A stretch of DNA of 64,000 nt from VXMT01 sp965204835 (GTDB lineage: Bacteria; Chloroflexota; Dehalococcoidia; UBA2979): positions 310,001 through 374,000 of the forward strand of contig OZ242017.1 of the NCBI GenBank assembly GCA_965204835.1, read 5' to 3'. The notes beneath the pieces are model-generated. The model saw only the letters and a program-made list of their open reading frames with translations, made no database searches and was not told the origin of the DNA. How positions within the stretch are numbered: position 1 is the first letter of the stretch; every line of letters starts with the position of its first letter. The position numbers and the translations under genes were made by a program. Below, one piece after another: positions 1 through 8,398 of the stretch.

Positions 1-86
1 AGTCCGCGGCCTTCGTGTGTCCGGGACGTGCGGCGCCGCTGCCGAGCCGTCCGCGACCGACCGGGCGAGCGGCCGGGGCGGGCCGG

Positions 87-650
87 TCAGAAGTACTTCG
101 CGGCGCCGCCGTAGCCGAGTTGCTTGCCCTGCTCGGTGGCCCTGAGGAAGCTCCGGAGGCGCTGCTCGAAGACCCCGGGGCGTGACCTCCCGGCGTCGAT
201 GTACGCCACCCGGATGCGCCGGTACGCGGCGGAGAAGCCCTGGTAGCGCTCCCATGCGCGCCCGTTCGCGCGTATCGCGGCGAGGATGTCGTCGGGGAAG
301 ACGAACTCCTCGCGCAGCACCTCCGCGACCGCGTCGCGCATGGAGGGGTGCAGCAGCCCCTCGCCGGCCAGCCAGCGCAGCCGCTCCCGGTTCAGCTGCG
401 AGTAGGTGCTGCCGCGCCTCCTGGGCGAGAAGCGCTGGGCGGCCCGCAGCTCGCCGAGCTTCTTGACGATGCTGTCGATCCAGCCGAAACAGAGCGCCTC
501 CTCGACAGCGTCGTTGTAGAGGATGCGCGGCTCGCCCGACGCCTTGTTCGGGTAGACGAGCCAGATCTCACGGGCGCTGTCGAAGTGGGCCTCGAGCCAG
601 CCGCGCCACTGCTCGCGCTCGGTGACGTAGAGCGTCTCGCCGATCTCCAT
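87..650 (-). CDS. YdeI/OmpD-associated (OmdA) family protein
   Basis: A soluble 187-residue protein of the YdeI/OmdA family. The family signature is seen near residues 51-59, where A-L-C-F-G-W-I-D-S follows an acidic helix, and the Arg-rich stretch QRFSPRRRGSTYS follows as usual. Family members have been linked to bacteriocin or peptide tolerance and envelope stress, but no enzymatic activity is established, so the role is unknown. The stop lies inside the window and the ATG at 650 is the only good start. It sits 28 bp downstream of the selenoprotein FTR gene on the same strand and could be cotranscribed with it. A second protein of related type is at 15545-16024. Confidence 0.8.
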   Translation of the reverse strand: MEIGETLYVTEREQWRGWLEAHFDSAREIWLVYPNKASGEPRILYNDAVEEALCFGWIDSIVKKLGELRAAQRFSPRRRGSTYSQLNRERLRWLAGEGLLHPSMRDAVAEVLREEFVFPDDILAAIRANGRAWERYQGFSAAYRRIRVAYIDAGRSRPGVFEQRLRSFLRATEQGKQLGYGGAAKYF

Positions 651-678
651 CGGTCGCTCGCCCCGGGAGCGGCGGGGG

Positions 679-1122
679 TCAGTCCTTGCGGATGATGCGG
701 CCCTGCTTCTTCTCGAGGCGGGCCAGGGCGCGCCCCTTGTCGGGGTGCGGGTCCTTCACGAGGCCGTAGATCTCGCGGCCTTCGTGGTCTTCTGGGAGGT
801 ACTCGGTGATGGGAAGACCTTCCTCATTACAGAAGAGCAGTCAGTGGCAGTACTTGTATTTCTGCATCTCCTCGCAGGCGCAGATCCACGTCGAGCGCTT
901 CACCTCTGCTTCCTTGTCCTCGTAGAAGTTGCAGGGACACAGCGGGCGGCCGAGGTCGTCGACGTGCTTGGCGAGCCCGATCACGAGGAACTCGGTGATC
1001 TCGCGCTGCGGGTGGAGGTACGTGCCGCTCTTCTCGGCGAACTTCTCGACGAACTTCCACATCCGCTGCATGGACTTCTCGGACGCCTCCGCGCGGTCGG
1101 CGTCGGTTGGCTGTTCGAGCAC
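679..1122 (-). CDS. ftrC: Ferredoxin:thioredoxin reductase catalytic subunit, selenocysteine-containing
   Basis: The reading frame from a GTG at 1122 (GGGAG six bases upstream) shows the full FTR catalytic signature: C62-P-C64, 16 residues, C81-A-C83, 8 residues, C92-H-[TGA94]. In the family the last position is the redox-active cysteine next to the [4Fe-4S] cluster. Here the codon is TGA (841-843). Translation resumes in frame with LLFCNEEGLP, then YLPEDHEG, YGLVKDPHPD and KKQGRIIRKD, the normal FTR C-terminus, ending at a second TGA (679-681). The product is 147 residues including Sec94. Many other genes here end in TGA, so genome-wide reassignment is excluded. The enzyme reduces thioredoxin (or a thioredoxin-like partner) with electrons from ferredoxin. 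No FTR variable chain is nearby, as in most non-photosynthetic FTR systems. Standard gene callers would truncate it at residue 93. Confidence 0.92.
807..843 (-). promoter_or_regulatory. Bacterial SECIS element in the FTR gene
   Basis: It starts at the UGA codon (843-841). Reading downstream on the minus strand, GGAA (823-820) pairs with UUCC (815-812) around the 4-nt apical loop GGUC (819-816). A UGA/UCA helix extends it below a 2-nt bulge. The first loop G is 22 nt after the UGA, within the usual bacterial range, and GGUC is the same apical loop as in E. coli fdhF. It should recruit SelB with Sec-tRNA. The pairing was read by hand and not computed. Confidence 0.75.
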
Positions 1123-1335
1123 GGTCGGCTCCCGCCCGTTCCTGGGTGCGTGGCTACAGAGTCAGAGTATCACGACGCCCTCGCTGGCACCGCGCCGCCG
1201 CGAGGCCGTCGTGCGTGGAGTGGACAGTCGCGTGGGGCGAGCAGCAGGCCGTCCGAGCCATCCCGAGTGACCCGCGCCGCAAGCGAAGGAGCCGCTCCCT
1301 GTGTCTCCCTGGGGGCGACCCATCCGGCAAGCGAA

Positions 1336-1361
1336 CGGGCCGCCCGGTTGGGGGCGGCCCG
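1336..1361 (-). terminator. Hairpin terminator after groEL
   Basis: A perfect 10-bp inverted repeat (CGGGCCGCCC at 1336-1345, its complement at 1352-1361) with a 6-nt loop lies 26 bp beyond the groEL stop. No strong U-run follows on the minus strand, so termination may be partly Rho-assisted. The rest of the 1123-1386 gap holds the presumed promoter region of the FTR gene; I see no gene in it. Confidence 0.55.
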
Positions 1362-1386
1362 CCGTGTGTTCGCGGTGGACGCGAGG

Positions 1387-3090
<1,704 letters not shown>

Positions 3091-3102
3091 GCCTGGCAGC
3101 TC

Positions 3103-3402
3103 CTAGCCGTCGACGAGCTTCGCGAGGACATCCTGGAAGCGGATGATGATGTAGTCCTCGTTCTCGACGTTGATCTCCTGGCCCGTGTACTTCTGGTAGA
3201 GGACCCGGTCACCCTCGCCGAGGTCGATGGTCTCGACCACGCCGGCGTCGTTCATCTTGCCGGGGCCGACGGAGACGACGTTGCCGTGCTGGGGCTTCTC
3301 CTTCGCGGAGTCGGGGATGACGAGCCCGGAGGCCGTCAGCTCTTCCTCCTCGATGGCCTGCAGCACGATGTGATCGGTGAGCGGGACGACTGATGTAGCC
3401 AA
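3103..3402 (-). CDS. groES: Co-chaperonin GroES (Hsp10)
   Basis: The heptameric lid of the GroEL chamber. At 99 residues it has normal length and shows the roof/mobile-loop region EEEELTASGLVIPDSAKEKP and the core GDRVLYQKYTG. It is the first gene of the groES-groEL operon, 140 bp downstream of the CIRCE operator, and heat-shock control by HrcA is expected. HrcA itself is not in the window. The start, MATSVVPLTDHIV, is the only sensible one. Confidence 0.97.
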   Translation of the reverse strand: MATSVVPLTDHIVLQAIEEEELTASGLVIPDSAKEKPQHGNVVSVGPGKMNDAGVVETIDLGEGDRVLYQKYTGQEINVENEDYIIIRFQDVLAKLVDG

Positions 3403-3541
3403 GTTCGGTTACCTCCCCATTTGCCTGGTGCCTGCCTGGTCCGGTGCGGGCCGCTGCACAGCGGAACCCGGCCGGAGTGCTCGCGTTCGCTCGCCGGCGG
3501 GGGCGCACGTTCGTGCCCGGACCGCTGCGGCGAACGGTAGC

Positions 3542-3568
3542 TTAGCACTCTATATGGGAGAGTGCTAG
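3542..3568 (-). promoter_or_regulatory. CIRCE operator (HrcA binding site) for groESL
   Basis: TTAGCACTC and GAGTGCTAG are separated by 9 bp, matching the consensus TTAGCACTC-N9-GAGTGCTAA at 17 of 18 arm positions. On the minus strand the spacer contains TATAGA, a plausible -10 hexamer, so HrcA bound here would cover the promoter. The leader to groES would be about 140 nt. Confidence 0.93.
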
Positions 3569-3599
3569 CGCCGGGTCACGGTGAGCGAGGGGCTGGCTG

Positions 3600-3617
3600 A
3601 TACATGAATTCGTGTAT
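3600..3617. promoter_or_regulatory. 18-bp palindrome over the start of the XRE regulator gene
   Basis: ATACATGAATTCGTGTAT reads almost the same on both strands; only one symmetric pair differs. It covers the first possible ATG (3604) of the XRE-family gene and ends next to a -10-like TATGCT (3615-3620). It also lies in the space shared with the divergent groESL promoter. It may be the autoregulatory operator of this repressor, which is inference from position and symmetry. Confidence 0.45.
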
Positions 3618-3930
3618 GCTGGAGGGCATGGCGGAGGAGAGCGGGCGGTACCTGGCTGGCGGCGGCGAGCGCCGCGATGAGGACTGGGCCAGCGGGCGCG
3701 GCGTGCGCCGGCTGCGCCGTCACCTCGGTGAGACGCAGGCGGCCTTCGCGGACCGCCTCGGCACGAACCAGCAGACGGTCTCGGAGTGGGAGCGCGGCGC
3801 GCGCCGGCCGCGGCGCATGGCCCGGCGCCTGCTCCACCTCGTCGCCGAGCAGGCCGGCTACTACGACGCCACCGACATCGACACCCCGGACGCGGACGGC
3901 GACGGGGAAGACGGGGAGGGGGACGGGTAG
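3604..3930 (+). CDS. XRE-family helix-turn-helix transcriptional regulator
   Basis: A 108-residue protein with one Cro/CI-type helix-turn-helix at about residues 38-85. It has the RRLRRHLGETQAAFADRLG helix pair, the recognition helix NQQTVSEWERGARRPRR, and an acidic Asp/Gly-rich tail (DGDGEDGEGDG). No ligand or peptidase domain follows, so it is a minimal DNA-binding protein. It diverges from groES and ends 4 bp before DUF2851. Three in-frame ATGs (3604, 3616, 3628) are possible. The last directly follows a TATGCT box and could be used on a leaderless transcript, and the palindrome at 3600-3617 overlaps the first. Target genes are unknown. Confidence 0.8.
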   Translation: MNSCMLEGMAEESGRYLAGGGERRDEDWASGRGVRRLRRHLGETQAAFADRLGTNQQTVSEWERGARRPRRMARRLLHLVAEQAGYYDATDIDTPDADGDGEDGEGDG

Positions 3931-3934
3931 CGCC

Positions 3935-5005
3935 ATGACGCCCACGCTGACCGCGCCGCGCGCCGCCGCGCTCGCCGCGCCGCTGCAGGAGCGGGAGCTC
4001 GTCGCACTGTGGCTGCTGGGGCGCGTGCCGGCGGAGCTCCTGCCGTGGCCGCTGCTGCGCGCGGGCCGCGCCGGGCGCGGGCCCGGCCCGGACGTGCGCG
4101 AGGCCGCGTTCGCGGGCCCTCACGGCGTCGTGCTCTGCGGGGACGTCGAGGTTCACCTCGCCGCCACGGACTTCGTCCACCACGGCCATCTTGATGACCC
4201 CGCCTACGCGGACGTGGTGCTGCACCTCGTGTGGCGCGACGACCGGCCGCCGGGCGGCCCCGCGGAGGCCGGGGGGCCGCAGCCGCTGCCTGGGGGCGGC
4301 GGCGCACCCACCGTCGAGGTCGGTCCGGCGCTCGGGTCGGACCCGGCCCGGCTGCGGCGGCTGCTGCGCAAGGGCCCGCGGGGCACGGAGCCCTGCGCGG
4401 CCACCGCACGCGCTCGCGGCCCCGCCGCCACGGCGGAGCTCGTCCGCGCCGAGGGCCGCAGGCGCCTCGCGGAGCGCGCCTGGCACGCCGCCGCGCTCGC
4501 CGCGGAGCACGGCTGGGACGGCGCGTGGGAGGCGCTGCTGGACGGCGCCCTGCGCGGCAGCGCCGGCCGCCGCCGCGAGACGCCGGAGCAGCGCGCCGCG
4601 CTCGCCGCCCGGCTCGCCGCGTCGCTCGGCCTCGACGTCCTCCAGTCGTTGCGCTCGCTCGCCGTGGAGGGCGGGGCGCGGCCGCGCGCCCTGATCGCCG
4701 CGCTCCGCGGCGGTGACGCCATCGGCCCGGGCCGCGCCGCCGAGGTGGGCTGGAACGCAGCGCTCCCGCTGCTCGCCGCCTCCGCCGCCGCCTTCGATGA
4801 CCCCACCCTCGCCCGCGCCACCGCGGACCTCGCCGAGCGCTGGCCCGCGCCTCGCCCCTATGGCCGCACGCGCGCCCTCGCGGATCTCCTTGGCCCACCG
4901 CCGCGCGGCGCGGGCGCCCAGCACGCGCAGGGCCTCCTCCACCTCCAGGACCTGTGGTGCAACCGCGGCGGCTGCGGGCGGTGTCCCGCCTCTTTGCAGG
5001 ACTAA
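3935..5005 (+). CDS. DUF2851 family protein
   Basis: A 356-residue protein matching the DUF2851 family, which is common in Chloroflexota and some Bacteroidota and has no known function. Recognisable parts are the N-terminal E-R-E-L-V-A-L-W-L-L-G, the conserved G-D-V-E-V-H segment near residue 70 with H-x-D-x-x-Y-x-x-V-x-L-H-L-V after it, and the C-terminal GLLHLQDLWCNRGGCGRCP with a Cys cluster. The pattern around G-D-V-E-V-H suggests a nuclease-like fold, but that is a guess. It follows the XRE gene by 4 bp and may be cotranscribed. Its last codons lie in a sequence repeated 100 bp downstream. Confidence 0.8.
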   Translation: MTPTLTAPRAAALAAPLQERELVALWLLGRVPAELLPWPLLRAGRAGRGPGPDVREAAFAGPHGVVLCGDVEVHLAATDFVHHGHLDDPAYADVVLHLVWRDDRPPGGPAEAGGPQPLPGGGGAPTVEVGPALGSDPARLRRLLRKGPRGTEPCAATARARGPAATAELVRAEGRRRLAERAWHAAALAAEHGWDGAWEALLDGALRGSAGRRRETPEQRAALAARLAASLGLDVLQSLRSLAVEGGARPRALIAALRGGDAIGPGRAAEVGWNAALPLLAASAAAFDDPTLARATADLAERWPAPRPYGRTRALADLLGPPPRGAGAQHAQGLLHLQDLWCNRGGCGRCPASLQD

Positions 5006-5146
5006 CTTCGGCTCGTCTGTGGTCTTCTGGCGGCAGTCATGCAGCGCTTACGTGCTGTTGCGGGCTCGAATCTGCGGGCAGTGTCCTGCCTCTTGCGGTA
5101 GTCATTTCGGGCTCGTCTGTGGTGTTCCGGCGACAGTCATGCTGCG
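4972..5146 (+). repeat. Two imperfect direct copies, 100-bp period, at the 3' end of DUF2851
   Basis: A stretch of about 75 bp starting CTGCGGGCGGTGTCC (4972-5046) recurs at 5072-5146 starting CTGCGGGCAGTGTCC, with about a dozen substitutions and one or two indels. Both contain GCTCGTCTGTGGT and CAGTCATGC. The DUF2851 stop codon lies in the first copy. In the second copy the equivalent frame still encodes a C-G-x-C-P-A-S motif, so it looks like a duplicated gene end. The remainder to 5254 shows no gene. Confidence 0.7.
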
Positions 5147-5254
5147 TCTGCTTGTTAGTGCGCGGCCGAGTCCGCGGATCGGTCGGGAGAGCTCAGGGAT
5201 GACGCGGAACGCGTCGTCGCTCGGCGCTCGTGCGCCCCTGTGACGGGAGAGCCG

Positions 5255-5260
5255 TAGAAT
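5255..5260 (+). promoter_or_regulatory. Probable -10 box of selC
   Basis: TAGAAT ends 6 bp before the first base of the tRNA-Sec, the spacing expected if transcription starts at or next to the mature 5' end. No good -35 is visible at the matching distance. Confidence 0.4.
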
Positions 5261-5266
5261 CACCGC

Positions 5267-5363
5267 GGGAGTGGATGGTGTCCGGTGGCGCCCGCGGTCT
5301 TCAAAACCGTTGTGGGGCTGCGTCGCAGTCCCGGGTGGGTTCGACCCCCACGCACTCCCGCCA
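5267..5363 (+). tRNA. selC: tRNA-Sec, anticodon UCA
   Basis: The molecule folds by hand into the diagnostic tRNA-Sec shape. The acceptor arm is 5267-5274/5352-5359, with seven good pairs and a G-G mismatch at the eighth. The D stem is an unusually long 6 bp (5277-5282/5287-5292) with a 4-nt CGGU loop. The anticodon stem is 5294-5298/5306-5310 with loop CUUCAAA, placing UCA at 5301-5303. A long variable arm (5311-5334) forms about 8 bp, and the T stem-loop is 5335-5351 with UUCGACC. G73 and an encoded CCA (5361-5363) complete it at 97 nt. It decodes the internal UGA codons of the two selenoproteins in this window. Confidence 0.95.
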
Positions 5364-5382
5364 CCGGCGTTCGCCGGGCTTT
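5364..5382 (+). terminator. Hairpin terminator after selC
   Basis: CCGGC (5364-5368), a GTTC loop and GCCGG form a tight hairpin beginning at the base after the CCA end, followed by GCTTT. It fits a short intrinsic terminator or processing signal for the tRNA. Confidence 0.55.
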
Positions 5383-5683
5383 GCAGGAGGTTCCCGGCCT
5401 TGCTTGCCGTGGCAGGCGACGGTCATGCGGCTCCGGACCGTCGGCGGTCGACCGGGCTTGCTGGGGTGGGCTTGCCTGCCTGCCGTCTGGGTGCGGCGGC
5501 GCTCCACTGCGGCGCGCGAATCACCCCCAGGCTGTGACCCGTTCCTGCTCAACGCTCCCTACTGACCAAGCGGCTCCCACGTCCCACGTGTCCTGACTGG
5601 ATCGGTGAGCCGGTCGCCGCGCAGACACTCGGAGGATCGGAGCACAGGCTCCCCCGTGTCCGGCACGCTGGCGCACCCTCCTG
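5383..5683. other. Gene-free stretch between selC and the epimerase gene
   Basis: About 300 bp without a convincing coding region on either strand. Open frames here lack ribosome-binding sites and family resemblance. I see no further RNA gene or repeat. Confidence 0.5.
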
Positions 5684-6763
5684 CTAAGACGCGCGAATGC
5701 GCGCCAGGAGGCGGTCTTCCCAGGACCAGTCGAACTCGAGCGACTCGTGGAGGCCCTCGGAGCGGTACCACTCGTAGGTCTGCTCGACGGCGGTGCGGAA
5801 CGTGTAGGCGGGCTCCCAGCCGATGTCGCGGCGCAGGCGTTCGATCGAGAAGACCGTGCTCTCGTTCCAGCGATGGATGTACGGGGCCAGGCGCTGGATC
5901 ATCTGCTGCAGGTACGGGAGATTGCGCTGGCTCTGCGGCGCGGTCACCGCCCCGAAGTTGCCCGGCTCCTCGGGGTCGTCGGCGAGCGCGATCTCGCCGT
6001 CGTAGATGGCGTCCATCGTCCCGGGCGGGATGAACACCTTGTCCGCCTCGACGCCGAGGATGTCGGCGAAGGTGTCGACGTAGCCCTCGTCGCTCCAGTA
6101 GTCGCGGCCAGTCAGGTTGTAGCGCTTGCCGAAGGTCTGGGGCTGCTGCATCAGCATGCGCATGGCCGCGGCCTCGTCGTCGACGTGGCCGATCTGGCTG
6201 AGCGTGGTGCCGTCGCCGGGGATCATCACCGGGCGGCCCTGCAGAAGGCGGCTGAACATGCGCTGCTCGCGCACGGGGATGATGTTGTGCGGGCCGAACA
6301 CCATCGAGAACGGCACGATGGTGGCCGGGAAGCCGTGCTCACGGTGCTCGCGCAGCAGCATCGCCTCGCACGCCAGCTTGTCCAGGCCGTACTGCGACTG
6401 CCGATCGGTCCCGTCGACGGGCGAGCTCTCACGGATCGGCAGCACCTTCGTGGCGGCGTAGATCACCGTCGAGCTGGCGAAGATGTAGTGGCCGGTGCGG
6501 CCCTTGAAGATCTCCACCATGATCTCGACGTCCTCCGGCGTGTATCCGGAGATGTCCTGGATGGCGTCGAACTCCTCGTCCGCGAAGACCTCACGCATGC
6601 CGTCGTGGTCGGTGCGGTCGCCGTAGAGGCGGCGCACGCCGCGCGGCAGCTTGGCCTCGGTCTGGCCGCGGTTGAAGATCGTGACGTCGTGGCCGTGCCG
6701 GACCAGCTCGTGGACCAGCGCGAGCCCGTTAAAGCGCGTCCCGCCCATCACCAGCACCTTCAT
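5684..6763 (-). CDS. NAD-dependent epimerase/dehydratase (extended SDR)
   Basis: A 359-residue extended short-chain dehydrogenase/reductase acting on a nucleotide sugar or similar substrate. The Rossmann motif G-G-T-R-F-N-G is at residues 7-13, NAD-binding FNRGQ follows at the second strand, and the catalytic S-S-T/Y-x-x-x-K set is present (ASSTVIYAA, then YGLDK). The G-G-T-R-F-x-G form is typical of the subgroup related to chloroplast CSP41/isoflavone-reductase-like epimerases, so substrate cannot be assigned. The ATG at 6763 begins MKVLVMGGTRFNG with GGGAGG just upstream. It is followed by selC on the opposite strand and preceded by a hydrolase gene. Confidence 0.85.
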   Translation of the reverse strand: MKVLVMGGTRFNGLALVHELVRHGHDVTIFNRGQTEAKLPRGVRRLYGDRTDHDGMREVFADEEFDAIQDISGYTPEDVEIMVEIFKGRTGHYIFASSTVIYAATKVLPIRESSPVDGTDRQSQYGLDKLACEAMLLREHREHGFPATIVPFSMVFGPHNIIPVREQRMFSRLLQGRPVMIPGDGTTLSQIGHVDDEAAAMRMLMQQPQTFGKRYNLTGRDYWSDEGYVDTFADILGVEADKVFIPPGTMDAIYDGEIALADDPEEPGNFGAVTAPQSQRNLPYLQQMIQRLAPYIHRWNESTVFSIERLRRDIGWEPAYTFRTAVEQTYEWYRSEGLHESLEFDWSWEDRLLARIRAS

Positions 6764-6822
6764 GGTCGCCTCCCTGCGTGTGCTCCGACTGCTCGTGGAT
6801 CGTCGGGCCGCTACGCGCCGAG

Positions 6823-6898
6823 CGCCTCGGCCCGCAGGCGGAGGCACAGAACGGCCCACCCGCCTCAGCCCGCGAGGGCGGAGGCAAAGAACGGCCCG
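6823..6898 (-). repeat. Tandem duplication of the 3' end of the hydrolase gene
   Basis: Two copies of a segment of about 37 bp (6823-6858 and 6861-6898) share CGCCTC(A/G)GCCCGC and GGAGGCA(C/A)AGAACGGCCC, differing by three substitutions and a 2-nt indel. The second copy encodes the last residues (VGPFFASALAG) and stop of the alpha/beta hydrolase; the first lies beyond the stop. It looks like a slippage duplication of a gene end. Confidence 0.65.
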
Positions 6899-7506
6899 AC
6901 AGCCTGCTCGATCGCGTACTCGTCGCCCCACCAGAAGTGGTCGGCGCCCGCCACCACGCGCACCGACGCCTCGCCCGCGCACGACTCGGCGAGGGCCTGC
7001 AGCCCGGCCTCGTTGCTGCCCTCGTCCTCGCTGCCGGAGATGAGCAGCAGCGGCCCCGTGAAGGCGGCGAGGGCGTCGTGCGCGCCCTCCGCCATCATCA
7101 GCGGCAGCGAGACCAGCGCCAGCGCCGGGAGCGCGTCGCCGGCCACGCCCACCGCGGTGCCCGCACCGAAGGAGTAGCCCGCGAGGCCGACGCGGTCGGC
7201 GTCGATCTCATCGAGGCCGGCGGCGTACGCCAGCACGCTGGTGGTGTCCGTGCGGGCCTCGTCGCCGTCGCCGGGGACGCCGTCGGAGCCGCCGACGCCG
7301 CGGAAGTTGAACATGACGGCCGCGATGCCGCGCGCGACAACGCTCGAGGCGACGGCGGCGACGACGTTGTTGTGCATCGAGCCGCCGTACTCGGGGTGCG
7401 GGTGGCAGATCACGACGGCCCCGAAGGGGCCGGCACCGTCGGGGAGTGTGAGCACGCCCTCCAGGCTGGCGCCGTCGCTCTCGATGGTGATGCGGCGTTG
7501 CGGCAT
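6865..7506 (-). CDS. Alpha/beta hydrolase (dienelactone hydrolase-like, COG2945 type)
   Basis: A 213-residue soluble serine hydrolase. It has the early ICHPHPEYGGSMHN motif (oxyanion region), FNFRGVGGSDG, the nucleophile elbow G-Y-S-F-G near residue 113, a likely acid at SGSEDEG, and a His in GADHFWWGD. This arrangement is typical of the COG2945 alpha/beta hydrolases, whose substrates are mostly unknown. The start codon is the ATG at 7506 (MPQRRITIESDG). It lies 100 bp upstream of the epimerase gene on the same strand. Its 3' end is tandemly duplicated. Confidence 0.85.
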   Translation of the reverse strand: MPQRRITIESDGASLEGVLTLPDGAGPFGAVVICHPHPEYGGSMHNNVVAAVASSVVARGIAAVMFNFRGVGGSDGVPGDGDEARTDTTSVLAYAAGLDEIDADRVGLAGYSFGAGTAVGVAGDALPALALVSLPLMMAEGAHDALAAFTGPLLLISGSEDEGSNEAGLQALAESCAGEASVRVVAGADHFWWGDEYAIEQAVGPFFASALAG

Positions 7507-7637
7507 GGCGGCTCCCCCGTGGGCGTGCGGCGCGTGCGTTGTGGCGCGCAGCCTACCGCATCGGCGCGGCCTCGCGACGCGGCCGCCGGGCCGGGCGTAT
7601 GCTCGCTCACGGCAGACAGGGTTGAGGGAGGTGGACC

Positions 7638-8069
7638 ATGCCGAATTTCCAGTACTTCTCCGTGGCCGTGCGCGACCTCGAGGCGGGCATCAAGCGCTAC
7701 GAGGCGATGTTCGGGCTGAAGCAGACCGGCGAGATCTTCGAGCAGCGCTGGGGCTTCCGCGGCGTGATGATGGGCAACGACGACGGGCACATGCTGGAGC
7801 TGGTCTCGCCGGGCGAGAGCGAGTCCGCGCTCAAGCGCTTCATGGACATGCGCTCCGGCGAGGTGTACCCGGACGGCGAGGGCCTCTACCTGATCGGCAT
7901 GGAGGTCGAGGACATCGGCGAGGCCGTCCAGCGTGCGCGGGACGCGGGCGCGACGGTCACGCTCGAGGAAGAGTCGCCGAACAGCGCGTGGGTGCATCCG
8001 CTGAGCAACGGCAACGTCTTCGTCGAGTTCAACCAGGTCTCCGACGAAGACGACGAGGGCGACGAGTAG
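7638..8069 (+). CDS. VOC superfamily protein (glyoxalase/bleomycin resistance-like)
   Basis: A 143-residue single-domain vicinal oxygen chelate protein. It has paired beta-alpha-beta-beta-beta modules: FQYFSVAVRDLEAGIKRYEAMFG begins one and a second begins near LYLIGMEVEDIGEAVQRA. Metal-ligand candidates are the E/H in GHMLELVS and the E in VFVEFNQV, so a metalloenzyme is possible. The closest look is to methylmalonyl-CoA epimerase or lactoylglutathione lyase-like proteins, but no specific activity can be assigned. A strong AGGGAGG lies 7 bp before the ATG. An acidic tail (DEDDEGDE) ends it. Confidence 0.8.
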   Translation: MPNFQYFSVAVRDLEAGIKRYEAMFGLKQTGEIFEQRWGFRGVMMGNDDGHMLELVSPGESESALKRFMDMRSGEVYPDGEGLYLIGMEVEDIGEAVQRARDAGATVTLEEESPNSAWVHPLSNGNVFVEFNQVSDEDDEGDE

Positions 8070-8173
8070 CGCGCCATATCCGCCCGGCAGCGTAGTAGCG
8101 CATGCGCTATCAGGACCGGGCGGATCTGCGTGAGGAGATCGAGCGACTGGGGCAGCGGCGCGCGAAGCAGCCG

Positions 8174-8386
8174 CTACGGGCGCCCGCCCGGCCGTCGACG
8201 TTCGTGAGAGCGGATGCGAGCGCGAAGCTGGCCGAAGTAGTCCGCATCGACGGTGAGCGCCGACCGTGACGCCGCGCCTTCGAGCAACAGGCCACGAAGG
8301 CGTTGCCGATCCCCGTCCTTGCGGATCAACTCGCGGATGTGCTCGCTGGACGAGCTCTAGCCGCGACCGTTCACATGCTGGTCCAC
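8174..8386 (-). pseudogene. ParD-family antitoxin remnant with an in-frame amber codon
   Basis: On the minus strand a frame reads VDQHVNGRG-[TAG]-SSSSEHIRELIRKD, then RLRGLLLEGAAS and DADYFGQLRARI, ending at a stop at 8174. This is the ParD/CC2985 antitoxin pattern (V-x-x-x-V-x-x-G-R-G-Y-x-S-S-S-E-Y-V-R-E-L-I-R), with TAG (8357-8359) where Tyr belongs. The N-terminal beta-strand residues are missing, because the fragment abuts the end of the next gene at 8399. No ParE toxin follows. It is a dead fragment of a type II toxin-antitoxin system. The rest of 8070-8398 holds no other supportable gene. Confidence 0.75.
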
Positions 8387-8398
8387 GCGACCGCCGTC

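Noticed and set aside
841..843. Reading the FTR gene as truncated at the TGA, or the TGA as a sequencing error or a global Trp/Gly codon
   Set aside because: The C-terminal 53 residues match the family in frame, a SECIS-like hairpin follows, selC is in the window, and a second gene has the same situation at its catalytic Cys. Other genes (nuoB, nuoC, secA and rpoB among them) end at TGA, so it is a normal stop elsewhere.
8102..8269. A plus-strand frame of 55 codons opposite the parD remnant
   Set aside because: It has no ribosome-binding site, is antisense to recognisable ParD sequence, and resembles nothing known.
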